Assembly: GCA_020636535.1 (NCBI GenBank)
Contig: JACJXT010000011.1
Location: forward strand, 620,001-684,000
Origin: Chitinophagales bacterium
GTDB taxonomy: Bacteria; Bacteroidota; Bacteroidia; Chitinophagales; JADIYW01
Reading direction: 5' to 3'
DNA: 64,000 nt
Positions 36,441 to 46,900 of this stretch are shown here, one piece after another. The notes beneath the pieces are model-generated. The model did not search any database and was not told the DNA's origin. It worked only from the letters and a program-made list of their open reading frames with translations. A program made the position numbers and the translations under genes. The stretch's first letter is position 1. Every line of letters begins with the position of its first letter.

Positions 36441-37535
36441 ATGCAAGAATACCAATTTCAAGATGAAGATATTCGTTTAATTGATGTAATTGATGCATTT
36501 AAAAAATACTCTTTATATTTATTAAAGAAATTTTATATTGTGATTATTGGCGTTGGCGGATTTACCTATTTGGGCTACTTATTTGCAGTAAAATCACCAC
36601 CAAAATTTATTGCATTTACTTCTTTCAATGCAGTAGATGCTAGAGCTTCTGGTGGTTTAATGTCTTTAGCTTCTACATTTGGTTTAGGAATGGGTGGTTC
36701 AACCAATGATGTATTAATGGGAATCTACTCATCTAATTATGCATTTAAAAAAGCATTATTGGCTGATGTATTTATGAATGGAAGAGAAGATAAATTAGGC
36801 AACTTTTACTCAGAAATATATGGTTACAAAGATGGATTGGAAGAAGAAGGAATTAAAGACTTTAAGTTTACAGCTAATTCTATTTATAATATGTCAAAAT
36901 TAGAAGATAGTATTTCTTCCATGATGTATTACGCTTTTATTGATGACGCTTTAGAAATTGAATACGAAGTCACTGCTGGTCTAGTGTATGCCAATATAGA
37001 AACACCAAACTATGATTTATCTAAAAACTTGGCTTTAGAAATATTAAAATCTATCCGAGAGTTTTTTCAAGATAAACAAGATAAAGCTTCAGTTCAAAAC
37101 TTTCAAAAAGCACAAAGACGATTAGATTCTATTAAAACTGAAATTAAAATAAGAGAAGTTGCCTTGGCTAAATCTCAAGACCAAAACATATTTAATGAAA
37201 AAAGATTAGGGATTGTACAAGAACAAAAATTGCAAAGAGAATTAGGCGTTTTAAATATAATGTATAGCGATGCTGCTAATACTTTTGAAGCAGCAAAAGC
37301 AGGTGTAAATACCAAAAGCGAGTCACTTAAAATTGTCGATGATCCATTATTTTCTACTTATGCTAAATATCGTAGTGCATTCTTGTTTGGATTAATTGGT
37401 TTTGCTATAGGTATTGTTTTAGTAATTATTCCTTTGCTATTAAATAAAGCAGCTATCGATTCGAGAGCAGAAGAAGCAGAAAAACAAAAAGCTCTACAAC
37501 AAGAACAAGTTATAGAAAATACAGTTACGCAGTAA
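36441..37535 (+). CDS. Wzz-type chain-length/export inner-membrane protein
   Basis: This 364-aa protein has two membrane helices, KKFYIVIIGVGGFTYLGYLFAV (about 33-54) and FLFGLIGFAIGIVLVIIPLLL (about 313-335), around a periplasmic coiled-coil domain, as in the Wzz/PCP family. There is no C-terminal tyrosine-kinase domain. It starts 2 bp after the Wza-like gene and ends 51 bp before the first polyketide synthase. It would bridge inner membrane and SLBB channel. Confidence 0.88.
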   Translation: MQEYQFQDEDIRLIDVIDAFKKYSLYLLKKFYIVIIGVGGFTYLGYLFAVKSPPKFIAFTSFNAVDARASGGLMSLASTFGLGMGGSTNDVLMGIYSSNYAFKKALLADVFMNGREDKLGNFYSEIYGYKDGLEEEGIKDFKFTANSIYNMSKLEDSISSMMYYAFIDDALEIEYEVTAGLVYANIETPNYDLSKNLALEILKSIREFFQDKQDKASVQNFQKAQRRLDSIKTEIKIREVALAKSQDQNIFNEKRLGIVQEQKLQRELGVLNIMYSDAANTFEAAKAGVNTKSESLKIVDDPLFSTYAKYRSAFLFGLIGFAIGIVLVIIPLLLNKAAIDSRAEEAEKQKALQQEQVIENTVTQ

Positions 37536-37586
37536 AATTCTTTTCTGCTATAAAATGTTTATATTTATCTTTCCTAAAATTAGTCT

Positions 37587-40500
37587 ATGGATAGTAATAA
37601 TAATGCTAATAACTTTCCTAAAAATACTGTAGCTATTGTAGGTATTGGACTACGATTACCTGGAGATATTCAATATTTATCTGACTTTTGGACTGCACTC
37701 ATCAATAAAAAAGATTTACTCACTACTATTCCAGAAAACAGATTTCCTAACCTTAATCAATATATTGATGCTAATAGAGGCAAAGGTAAAATGGTTACCA
37801 AAAGAGGTGGATTTCTAAGCAATATTCAAAATTTTGATGCTAATTTTTTTAATATAGCACCAACCGAAGCAGAAAAACTCGATCCACAACAACGATTATT
37901 ACTAGAAACTGCTTTCGAAGCATTTGAAGATGCAGGTATTCGACTAGAAGATATGTATGGAAGCAATACTGGTGTCTATTGTGGTAGTTGGTCTAACGAT
38001 TTTGAGCATAAAATGGCAAAATCAAATTATGATATAGATGCCTATACAACTACAGGTAGCGGACGATACGCACTCTCAGGTCGTTTGTCTTATTTTTTTA
38101 ATATTCAAGGGCCTTCGCTAACTATAGATACTGCTTGCTCTACTTCTATAGTTGCCTTACATACTGCAATACAAAGCTTAAAGTTAAATGAAATTGATAC
38201 AGCACTTGTCGGAGCAGTTAATTTAATTCAAGATCCATTTGTTTCCATTGGTTATTCTCGTTCTAGCTTACTTTCCGATTATGGCGAGTGTCGTTTTGGA
38301 AACTTAAATGCAAGTGGTTATGTTCGAAGCGAAGCAGCAGTTACTATTGTAATTAAAAGATTAGAAGATGCTATAAAAGATAATAACTTTATTCATGCAG
38401 TAGTTTTAGGTAGTGCTTGTAATTCAGATGGTCATGCACATAAATATATGCTTGCTCCAAGTGATATTACTCAAAAAATTATGTTGGATAAAGCTATTAA
38501 AAGTGCAAATATAAAATCTAATCAAATTCAATTTGTAGAAGCTCATGGCACTGGAACTAAAGCTGGAGATAAAGCAGAACTCAATAGTATTTGGAATGCT
38601 TTTGATGATGGAAACAGAAATGAAATATTGGTTGGTTCTGTTAAATCTAATCTTGGTCATACTGAAGCTGTTGCAGGTTTAGTAGGTTTGGTTAAGACTT
38701 GTTTAGCTATTCAACATAAAAAAATTCCTGCTAATTTACATTTTTTAGAACCTAATAATTTGGTCGATTGGACTAAAGTTAAAATTAAAATTCCTACTAC
38801 AGTTCACGATTGGCCAAATCCAAATCAACCTTTAATTGCTGGTGTAAATACTTTTGGCATTACAGGTACTAATGCTCATGCTATCATTCAAGAAGCACCA
38901 AATATTCTTTTAGATAAATCAGATGAAATTCATCGACTAAAATACATTTTACCAATTTCTGCAAATGATAAATCAGCTTTACAAGAATATTTAAAATTAT
39001 ATGATGATGCAATTACAGCAGAAAATTATATCAATTATACCAAAAATATTGCGTTTCATAAAGCTAATCTTAAAGAACGATTAGCCATTTCGTTTACGAA
39101 TTATCAAGAACTACAATCAACATTACAAAATGCTATTAATAATATAGATGATGAAAATATAATTCATGGTTTTTCTGAAGATATCAACCAAAAAATAGTA
39201 TTTGTATTTCCAGGTCAAGGTTCGCAATGGTTGGGAATGGCTTTAAATTTATACCAAAATGAAATAGTCTTTAAACAAACTATTGATGAATGTACAACTG
39301 CTTTTGCTAAATATACCAATTGGAATTTAATTGATATTTTAAATACGAATGATGAAGATTTATTCCAACAAATAGATATCGTTCAACCAACCTTAGTTGC
39401 TGTTGAAATTGCTTTGGCTAAATGGTGGATGAGTTTGGGTATTCAACCTTTTGCTGTTGTTGGACATAGCATGGGTGAAGTAGCTGCTGCTTATATTGCC
39501 AATACTATTTCGTTAGATGCTGCTGCTAAAATCATTTGTAATCGTAGTCAATTGATGAAGCAAAAACGAGGCGAAGGTGCTATGGCATATATTGCGTTAA
39601 GTGTAGCAGAAACACAACAACTTATTGGCGACAAATCTGATGAAGTGGCTATTGCTGTGGTGAATAGTCCAAATTCTACAGTAATTAGTGGCGATACCAA
39701 CGCTATTCAGCAAATAGTAGATTTGGCTACTACAAAAGATATTTTTGCAAGATTAATTAAGGTTGATGTTGCTTCTCATAGTCAACAAATGGATAGTGTT
39801 TTAAACGATTTGAATGATGCACTCATTCATTTAGATAATAAAAATTCAAATATTCCTTTTTATTCTACTGTAGAAGCTACTTTGTTAAATGGAGAAAATT
39901 TAGATGCTAATTATTGGTTGAAGAATTTAAGAAATACAGTACAATTTGGTAAAACTATTCAACAATTAATAGATGATGGAGCTACAATTTTTATAGAGAT
40001 GAGTCCACATCCAGTTTTAACACAAGCTGTTCAAGAAAATATAGAAGCTAAACAGAGTAATGCTACAACAATCTATTCGTTAGAAAAAAATAAAAATGAA
40101 ACAGTTATTTTATATAATAATCTGTGTGCAGCATATTGTAATGGCGTAGCACCAAATTGGAAAAAATTCTATGGCACTTACTACGAAAAAATAGAGTTAC
40201 CCAATTATCCTTGGCAAAAAGAATATTACTGGTTAGAAGATAATACAACACAATTACAAAAAGATAGTCAGCTAACACAAGCACTATTAACTCAATTATC
40301 TTTCGATGATACCATTACGCCAACTTATTTATATCAGTCTGCAATTAGTATAGATGCATTTCCTTTTTTACAAGACCACAAAATTGCAGAGGCAATTGTT
40401 TTTCCTGCAACAGCTTTCTTGGAAATTGTTAATGAAGTGGCTCAACAGAGTTTTCAATTAGATAGCTTTTCATTACAAGATGTATTTATTGAAAAAGCAT

Positions 40501-43500
40501 TACACTTAAATGAAGATACTACAACTATCTTACATACTATTATCCAAAAAGAGATTGAAAATAGTTATATAATTAAAATGTATTCTATTGTTAATGATGA
40601 AAAAGTAATACATTTTAGTGCTATACTTAATGCAAAAGCTATTAGTAATAATGATAGACTTATCACTAATTTATCAGACAAACAAACTATTGATAAAACA
40701 CAACACTACGAGCTTACACAAAAAATAAAATTACCTTATGGTAATGCATTTCAAAATATATTAAAAATTGAATATAGTAATAATATATTTATATCAAATG
40801 CAATAATTAATACAAATGAATTTATTACGCATCCAGCTTTATTAGATGTTGCTTTACAAACTATATTGCCAGCAGTTTATTTAAAAACAGACCAAACTTT
40901 TGTTCCAAGCAAAATTGCTCACTATAATTTCTATCAAAAACCAGTAAGCAATCAATGGCAAATCGAAGTTCAAATTCAATCAGAAAATACAAAAAATATT
41001 ATTGCTGATGTATTTATATATGAAAACAATCAACTAATTATAGCTTGTGTTGGCGTAGCGTTTATTAATATTGATGAACAAAATAATAGCAATCAAACTT
41101 CAGTATTTTATCAAACTAATTGGGAATTATTTTCGCTTGATGAAACAAAAACTACTTCAGATATTTGTTTTATTATTCACAACGAACATCATTTATTACC
41201 ACAGCTAAAATCACTTAATAATATTAAGTTGATAGAATATAATGAACTCAATGATATAGATACATTATTAAAAGAGACAATTACAAACAACTTTGTATTT
41301 GTTCCATATATTGCTACATTCAATGAAAATAACATCAATATAAATGTATATGATGATTTTTTATTAGTTGCTCAAGCTATTATCAAATTAAATGTACCTT
41401 GTCGATTTTGGTGTATCACGCAAAATGCAAACGGCAATCAAATTAATCCAATACAACATGCACTACAAAATTTTATGGGTGTTTTTTGGAATGAACACTA
41501 CGAACTAAAACCATCTATTATTGATATTGACAATATTGCATCGTTAGATGTAGTGCCAACAATAATTGCCAATGCTACGAATGAAAACAATTTTAAAATT
41601 GCCAATCAACAAGTTTTTGTTGCAAGATTAGACAATATAGAGATAACAAATCTACAAACTACAAATCAACTAATTTCTGTTTCAAATCATAGTTTTTTAG
41701 TAGATATAGAAGAAAAAGGTATAATTAATAATTTATTATATAGAAAAACGAATTTACCACAACCTAAAGCCAACGAAGTTATTATAGAAAATAATGCTTT
41801 AGGTATTAACTTCATGAATTTAATGTCGGTATTAGGAATTTATCCAGGCAAGGAAAATGGCTTTGCTACATTAGGTATTGAGTGTGTAGGTAAAGTTATA
41901 GCTAAAGGCAATGAGGTCAATCATCTCAATATTGGCGATACTGTTTTTGGAATGGCTTATCATACTATGGCAAGTCATGTTATAGCAAATGCAAATGCAC
42001 TTAGAAAAATGCCAAATAGTATTACAATCGAAGATGCTGCTACGATTCCTACGGTTTTCTTAACTGCATTTTATGCTTTGGTTGAGTTAGCTAAAATCAA
42101 TCAAGGCGATAAAGTGTTAATTCATGCTGCAACAGGTGGCGTTGGTTTAGCGGCTATTCAAATTGCAAAATATTACGGTGCAGAAATTTATGCTACTGCT
42201 GGTACTGCTGAAAAAAGAAGTTATCTAAAAAATATAGGTATTAATCATATTTATAATTCAAGAGATACTGATTTCTATAATCAAATTCTTGCAGATACCA
42301 ATAATCAAGGTATAGATATTGTATTGAATTCACTTACTGGTGAAGCGATGTTAAAGAGTATGCAATTACTCAAAAGCTTTGGTCGTTTTATCGAAATTGG
42401 CAAAAAAGATATCTATAACAATGAGAAATTAGGTTTGTTCGTTTTCAATAATGCATTAAGTTACCATATGGTAGATTTAGAAAAAATGCTATTTGAGAAA
42501 CCTGAATATTTAGGAGAATTGCTTCAAGAAATTGTACTTATGCTTCAACAAGGTGATATTAAACCTTTGCCTAAAACAGTGTTTAGTATTCAAGAAGCTA
42601 AAGAGGCATTCAACTATTTGAATAAGTCGCAACATATTGGAAAAGTTGTAGTGATTAATCAATACGACCAAAACTTACAAATTCAAGATAACAACGATTT
42701 AATTATTGATAGCAATGCTTCGTACTTACTAAGTGGTGGTTATGGTGGACTTGGATTGAGTTTTCTTAATTTCTTGTTTGATAAAGGTGCAAGGCATTTT
42801 ATACTCTTAGGACGAAGTGGTGCTAATGAAACTGCTCAACAGCAAATTAATTTACTACAACAAAAAGGTGTTACCATTCAAATTATACAAACAGATATTA
42901 GTGATTTAGATAAGATAAAAAACATTATCAATAATATAGAAGATACGCTTCCTTTAAAAGGTGTTTTTCATCTGGCTGGAATTTTAGATGATGCTGCTAT
43001 TGCTAATATGACTACTACGCAATTGCATAATGTGCTAAGTCCAAAATTAAAAGGTGCTATAAATCTACATCATGCAACTAAACATATTCCATTAGACTAT
43101 TTCGTATTATTTAGTTCTTCATCTACTATGTTTGGTTCTCCAGGTCAAGCCAATTATGTTTTGGCTAATGCATTTATGAATGGATTAGCAATTTATAGAA
43201 AACAACAAAATCTAACAGCATTGTCCATTAATTGGGGAACTGTGGCTGATGTTGGTTTGGCTGCTCAAGAAAGTAATAGAGCAGATAGATTGAAAACAGA
43301 AGGCATTGCTCCTTTAACAACCAACGAGTGTACACATTATTTTGAACAAATAGTACAAACAAATACTACCAATATTGGTTGCTTTAATTTTAATATTGAG
43401 AAATGGCAAAATAATTATAGTAGTGCATTACATAATTCGTTTTATAATAATTTAAGAGATAATGTTACTATAAATGAAACGAATACTACTACGCAAAGTT

Positions 43501-43943
43501 TTGTTGCATCACTACAATTATTAGAAACCGAAGAAGAACAACTAGAAAGCATCGAACAAAAAATTAAAGACTTAGTACATCAAGTTACTAAAATCAATCT
43601 CGATAAAATTCAAACATTAGCTACATTCAAATCTTTTGGTATTGATTCTTTAATGTCCATTCAACTTAAAAATTTATTAGAAAAAGTATTTGAAATTCCA
43701 TTATCAGTTACTGGATTTTGGACATATCCTACAATAAAACAATATGCTGTTTTTGTTATTGAAAAATTAAATATTGATAATGATATAATAGAAAATATTA
43801 AAGTTACTACAAATCAAGTGGAAATTGTTGAAGTAGAAATAAATAATGCAACTACTAACGATAACAACACTTCTACAGAGAGTATAGATGATGAATTAGA
43901 CGACCTAAGTAAATTATTAGATGACGAGTTAAACGCATTATAA
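37587..43943 (+). CDS. Type I polyketide synthase, fully reducing module KS-AT-DH-ER-KR-ACP
   Basis: This 2118-aa protein has these domains in order. KS (about 10-440): C184 in DTACSTS, H320 in EAHGTGT, H358 in KSNLGH. AT (about 536-840): S628 in GHSMGE, specificity segment VDVASHS. DH (about 905-1165): H931 and D1087 in HPALLD; the motif HKIAEAIVFP has Glu where HxxxGxxxxP has Gly. ER (about 1380-1690): NADPH motif HAATGGVGLA (1513-1522). KR (about 1710-1900): SGGYGGLG and the SSSS/Y motif with GQANYVLANAF. ACP: S2021 in GIDSLM. The tail is acidic (DDELDDLSKLLDD), a likely docking element. No loading or thioesterase domain is visible. The next synthase starts 1 bp later. Confidence 0.93.
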   Translation: MDSNNNANNFPKNTVAIVGIGLRLPGDIQYLSDFWTALINKKDLLTTIPENRFPNLNQYIDANRGKGKMVTKRGGFLSNIQNFDANFFNIAPTEAEKLDPQQRLLLETAFEAFEDAGIRLEDMYGSNTGVYCGSWSNDFEHKMAKSNYDIDAYTTTGSGRYALSGRLSYFFNIQGPSLTIDTACSTSIVALHTAIQSLKLNEIDTALVGAVNLIQDPFVSIGYSRSSLLSDYGECRFGNLNASGYVRSEAAVTIVIKRLEDAIKDNNFIHAVVLGSACNSDGHAHKYMLAPSDITQKIMLDKAIKSANIKSNQIQFVEAHGTGTKAGDKAELNSIWNAFDDGNRNEILVGSVKSNLGHTEAVAGLVGLVKTCLAIQHKKIPANLHFLEPNNLVDWTKVKIKIPTTVHDWPNPNQPLIAGVNTFGITGTNAHAIIQEAPNILLDKSDEIHRLKYILPISANDKSALQEYLKLYDDAITAENYINYTKNIAFHKANLKERLAISFTNYQELQSTLQNAINNIDDENIIHGFSEDINQKIVFVFPGQGSQWLGMALNLYQNEIVFKQTIDECTTAFAKYTNWNLIDILNTNDEDLFQQIDIVQPTLVAVEIALAKWWMSLGIQPFAVVGHSMGEVAAAYIANTISLDAAAKIICNRSQLMKQKRGEGAMAYIALSVAETQQLIGDKSDEVAIAVVNSPNSTVISGDTNAIQQIVDLATTKDIFARLIKVDVASHSQQMDSVLNDLNDALIHLDNKNSNIPFYSTVEATLLNGENLDANYWLKNLRNTVQFGKTIQQLIDDGATIFIEMSPHPVLTQAVQENIEAKQSNATTIYSLEKNKNETVILYNNLCAAYCNGVAPNWKKFYGTYYEKIELPNYPWQKEYYWLEDNTTQLQKDSQLTQALLTQLSFDDTITPTYLYQSAISIDAFPFLQDHKIAEAIVFPATAFLEIVNEVAQQSFQLDSFSLQDVFIEKALHLNEDTTTILHTIIQKEIENSYIIKMYSIVNDEKVIHFSAILNAKAISNNDRLITNLSDKQTIDKTQHYELTQKIKLPYGNAFQNILKIEYSNNIFISNAIINTNEFITHPALLDVALQTILPAVYLKTDQTFVPSKIAHYNFYQKPVSNQWQIEVQIQSENTKNIIADVFIYENNQLIIACVGVAFINIDEQNNSNQTSVFYQTNWELFSLDETKTTSDICFIIHNEHHLLPQLKSLNNIKLIEYNELNDIDTLLKETITNNFVFVPYIATFNENNININVYDDFLLVAQAIIKLNVPCRFWCITQNANGNQINPIQHALQNFMGVFWNEHYELKPSIIDIDNIASLDVVPTIIANATNENNFKIANQQVFVARLDNIEITNLQTTNQLISVSNHSFLVDIEEKGIINNLLYRKTNLPQPKANEVIIENNALGINFMNLMSVLGIYPGKENGFATLGIECVGKVIAKGNEVNHLNIGDTVFGMAYHTMASHVIANANALRKMPNSITIEDAATIPTVFLTAFYALVELAKINQGDKVLIHAATGGVGLAAIQIAKYYGAEIYATAGTAEKRSYLKNIGINHIYNSRDTDFYNQILADTNNQGIDIVLNSLTGEAMLKSMQLLKSFGRFIEIGKKDIYNNEKLGLFVFNNALSYHMVDLEKMLFEKPEYLGELLQEIVLMLQQGDIKPLPKTVFSIQEAKEAFNYLNKSQHIGKVVVINQYDQNLQIQDNNDLIIDSNASYLLSGGYGGLGLSFLNFLFDKGARHFILLGRSGANETAQQQINLLQQKGVTIQIIQTDISDLDKIKNIINNIEDTLPLKGVFHLAGILDDAAIANMTTTQLHNVLSPKLKGAINLHHATKHIPLDYFVLFSSSSTMFGSPGQANYVLANAFMNGLAIYRKQQNLTALSINWGTVADVGLAAQESNRADRLKTEGIAPLTTNECTHYFEQIVQTNTTNIGCFNFNIEKWQNNYSSALHNSFYNNLRDNVTINETNTTTQSFVASLQLLETEEEQLESIEQKIKDLVHQVTKINLDKIQTLATFKSFGIDSLMSIQLKNLLEKVFEIPLSVTGFWTYPTIKQYAVFVIEKLNIDNDIIENIKVTTNQVEIVEVEINNATTNDNNTSTESIDDELDDLSKLLDDELNAL

Positions 43944-43944
43944 A

Positions 43945-46900
43945 ATGTCCGACCAAGAAAAATATAAACAACAAATTAAAGATGCACTTACTGCTATTCA
44001 AAAATTAAAGCAGCAACTAAAAAAAGAGCAAGAAAAAAATAATCAATCTATTGCTATTGTTGGTGTGGCTTTGCGTTTGCCAGGAAATGTAAACTCTATG
44101 CAAGATTATTGGCAACTACTACTCAATAATATAGATGCCATTGAAGATATTCCCAATAGTCGTTTTAATACAAATGAATTGTATAGTGATAAAAATGATA
44201 TTGGTAAAATTAATATTAAACAAGGTGGTTACTTAAATAACATCGACTTATTTGATGGCAACTACTTTGATATTTCTAGAGTAGAATTAGAAAGTTTAGA
44301 TCCACAACAAAGATTATTGTTAGAACTTTCTGTTGAAGCTTTAGAGAATGCAGGCATTAATATTAACAGTTTAAATAATTCGGCTACTGGTGTGTTTACT
44401 GGAATTACCAATGTCGATTATCAAGAAAAACATTTTAGAAGTGGCAACTATCAATTGGTTAATCCATATTCGTATTCTGGTAGTGCTTATTGTGCAACTT
44501 CTGGTAGAATTTCTTATTTGCTAGGATTACAAGGTCCTTCTGTTGCTATTGATACTGCTTGCTCTTCTTCATTAGTTGCTACGCATTTGGCTTGTCAAAG
44601 TTTAAGAAATAACGAATGTGATTTAGCTTTAGTTGGTGCTGCTAACTTAATTCTCGAACCAGAATTAACCATGTACTTTTCACATCTCAATGCATTGTCT
44701 GCTACTTCAAGATGTCAGCCTTTTTCAAATGATGCTAATGGTTTTATTCGTTCTGAAGGTGCTGCTGTAATTATATTAAAAAGATTAAATGATGCTGTTC
44801 AACACAAGGACAATATCTTAGCAACTATCAAAGGTTCTGCTGTCAATCAAGATGGAAGAAGCAACGGATTCACTGCTCCAAGTGTGCTTGCTCAAACAAA
44901 ATTGCATCAACAAACATTGCAAAATGCAAAATTAAATGCTCATCAAATTTCTTTTATCGAAGCACATGGTACGGGTACTAAAATTGGAGATCCTATAGAA
45001 GTCGAAGCAATGGCAAATGTGTATGCTTCTACAAAATCAAATGATAATCCATTATATATTGCTTCTGTTAAATCAAATATAGGTCATACAGAAAGTGTTG
45101 CTGGATTGGCTGGAATGCTTAAAGTTATTCTAGCAATGCAAAATAATTTATTGCCTAAAAATTTACACAGTCAAACACTCAATCAATTAATTAATTGGAA
45201 CGAATATCCAATAAAAGTAGTACAAGAAAATACTGCGTGGAATGTAAATGAAAAATATGCTGCTATAAGTGGTTTTGGTGTTACAGGAACTAATGCTCAA
45301 GTAATTTTATCTAATTATGATAGTAATAATACGAATGATACTAATTTAAGGAAAGATATTTTTGTATTGCCTTTGTCTGCAAAATCAGAAACTGCATTAA
45401 TTAATTTAACTAAAAAATATATTCAATTTATTACTGAAAGTAATATTCCTATAGAAGAAATTACAGCAATGACGGCTTTGCGAAGAGCTGCTTATCCTAT
45501 TAGAAAAAGTTTTGTTGCTACAACTAAAAATGATTTGTTAGATGCTATGCAAAATTTCGTCGATTCAAATGAAGTCGATGATTTTAAATTGGTTGATGAA
45601 GAAGAAAATTTAAAAATTGTTTTTGTATTTCCTGGTCAAGGTGCTCAGTTTATTTTAATGGGAAAAACATTAATACAACACGAACCAGTTTTTAAATCAG
45701 CTTTGGAAGAATGCAATACGGCGTTTAAAAATTTTGTGGATTGGGATATTTTTGAAGAACTAGACAAAACCAAGAACCATCGCTTAGAGGAAATTGATGT
45801 GGTGCAACCTTTGTTAGTGGCTATAGAAATTGCTTTGGCTAAGTTGTGGCAAAGTAAAGGTGTTCAACCAAATGCTGTTATTGGTCACAGTATGGGCGAA
45901 GTTGCTGCTGCTTATATTGCCAATATTATTTCTTTGGATGATGCTGCAAAAATTATTTGTTATCGTAGTAGTTTAATGAAACAGGCGAGTGACAAAGGTG
46001 CGATGTTGGCTACCGATTTATCGTTGAATGAAGCTCAAGAAATTGTCAATGCTAATAATGGTGTAGCAATTGCTGTGGTTAATAGTTTAAATAGTTTAGT
46101 ACTTTCTGGCGACAAAGAATTGGTGCATCAAATACAACAGGATTTAGAAAATAAAGGCAAATTTGCAAAATTAGTTAAGGTTGATGTCGCTTCGCATAGC
46201 AATCACATGGACGAAATTAAAGAAGTATTAGAACAAAAACTAGGCAATATTGTTACAACAAATACTGCAATCGATTTTTATTCTACTGTAGATGGTGATA
46301 AAATTAAAGGCGAACAACTCAATGCTACCTATTGGAAAAATAATTTGCGAAGTACAGTTCAATTTCATCAAGCAACACAAAAAATATTAAGTAAGGGAAA
46401 ATGCTTGTTTATAGAAATGAGTCCGCATCCAACTTTATTATACGCACTACAACAAAATATTAGTAATTCAGATATTAAATCTAATGCAATTGGTAGTTTT
46501 GAAAGAGATAAAAATGAACTACAATCGTTTTACAACAATATTGGATTATTGTATCAAACAGGTTATGCATTTAATTGGAAAACAATCTATGAAGACATTG
46601 CTTCGTTTGTGCAATTACCTAATTATGCTTGGCAAAAAGAACGCTATTGGATAGATACAGTGGCTAAAAAATCTACAGCAATAAATACTACAAGGGCTAT
46701 AGACTATTATAAGATAGACAAAATAAAAATAGAAGAAAAAATAAATATACAATATAAAAATATATTATTATTTAAAGATAATAGTGATGAATATATTGCA
46801 TTAAGTAATTTATTACAGCAACAAAATATTACTGTTACGATTGCTGATATTAATGATACAGTCGATTTTACCAACTACGATGCTATTATTCATTGTAGAA

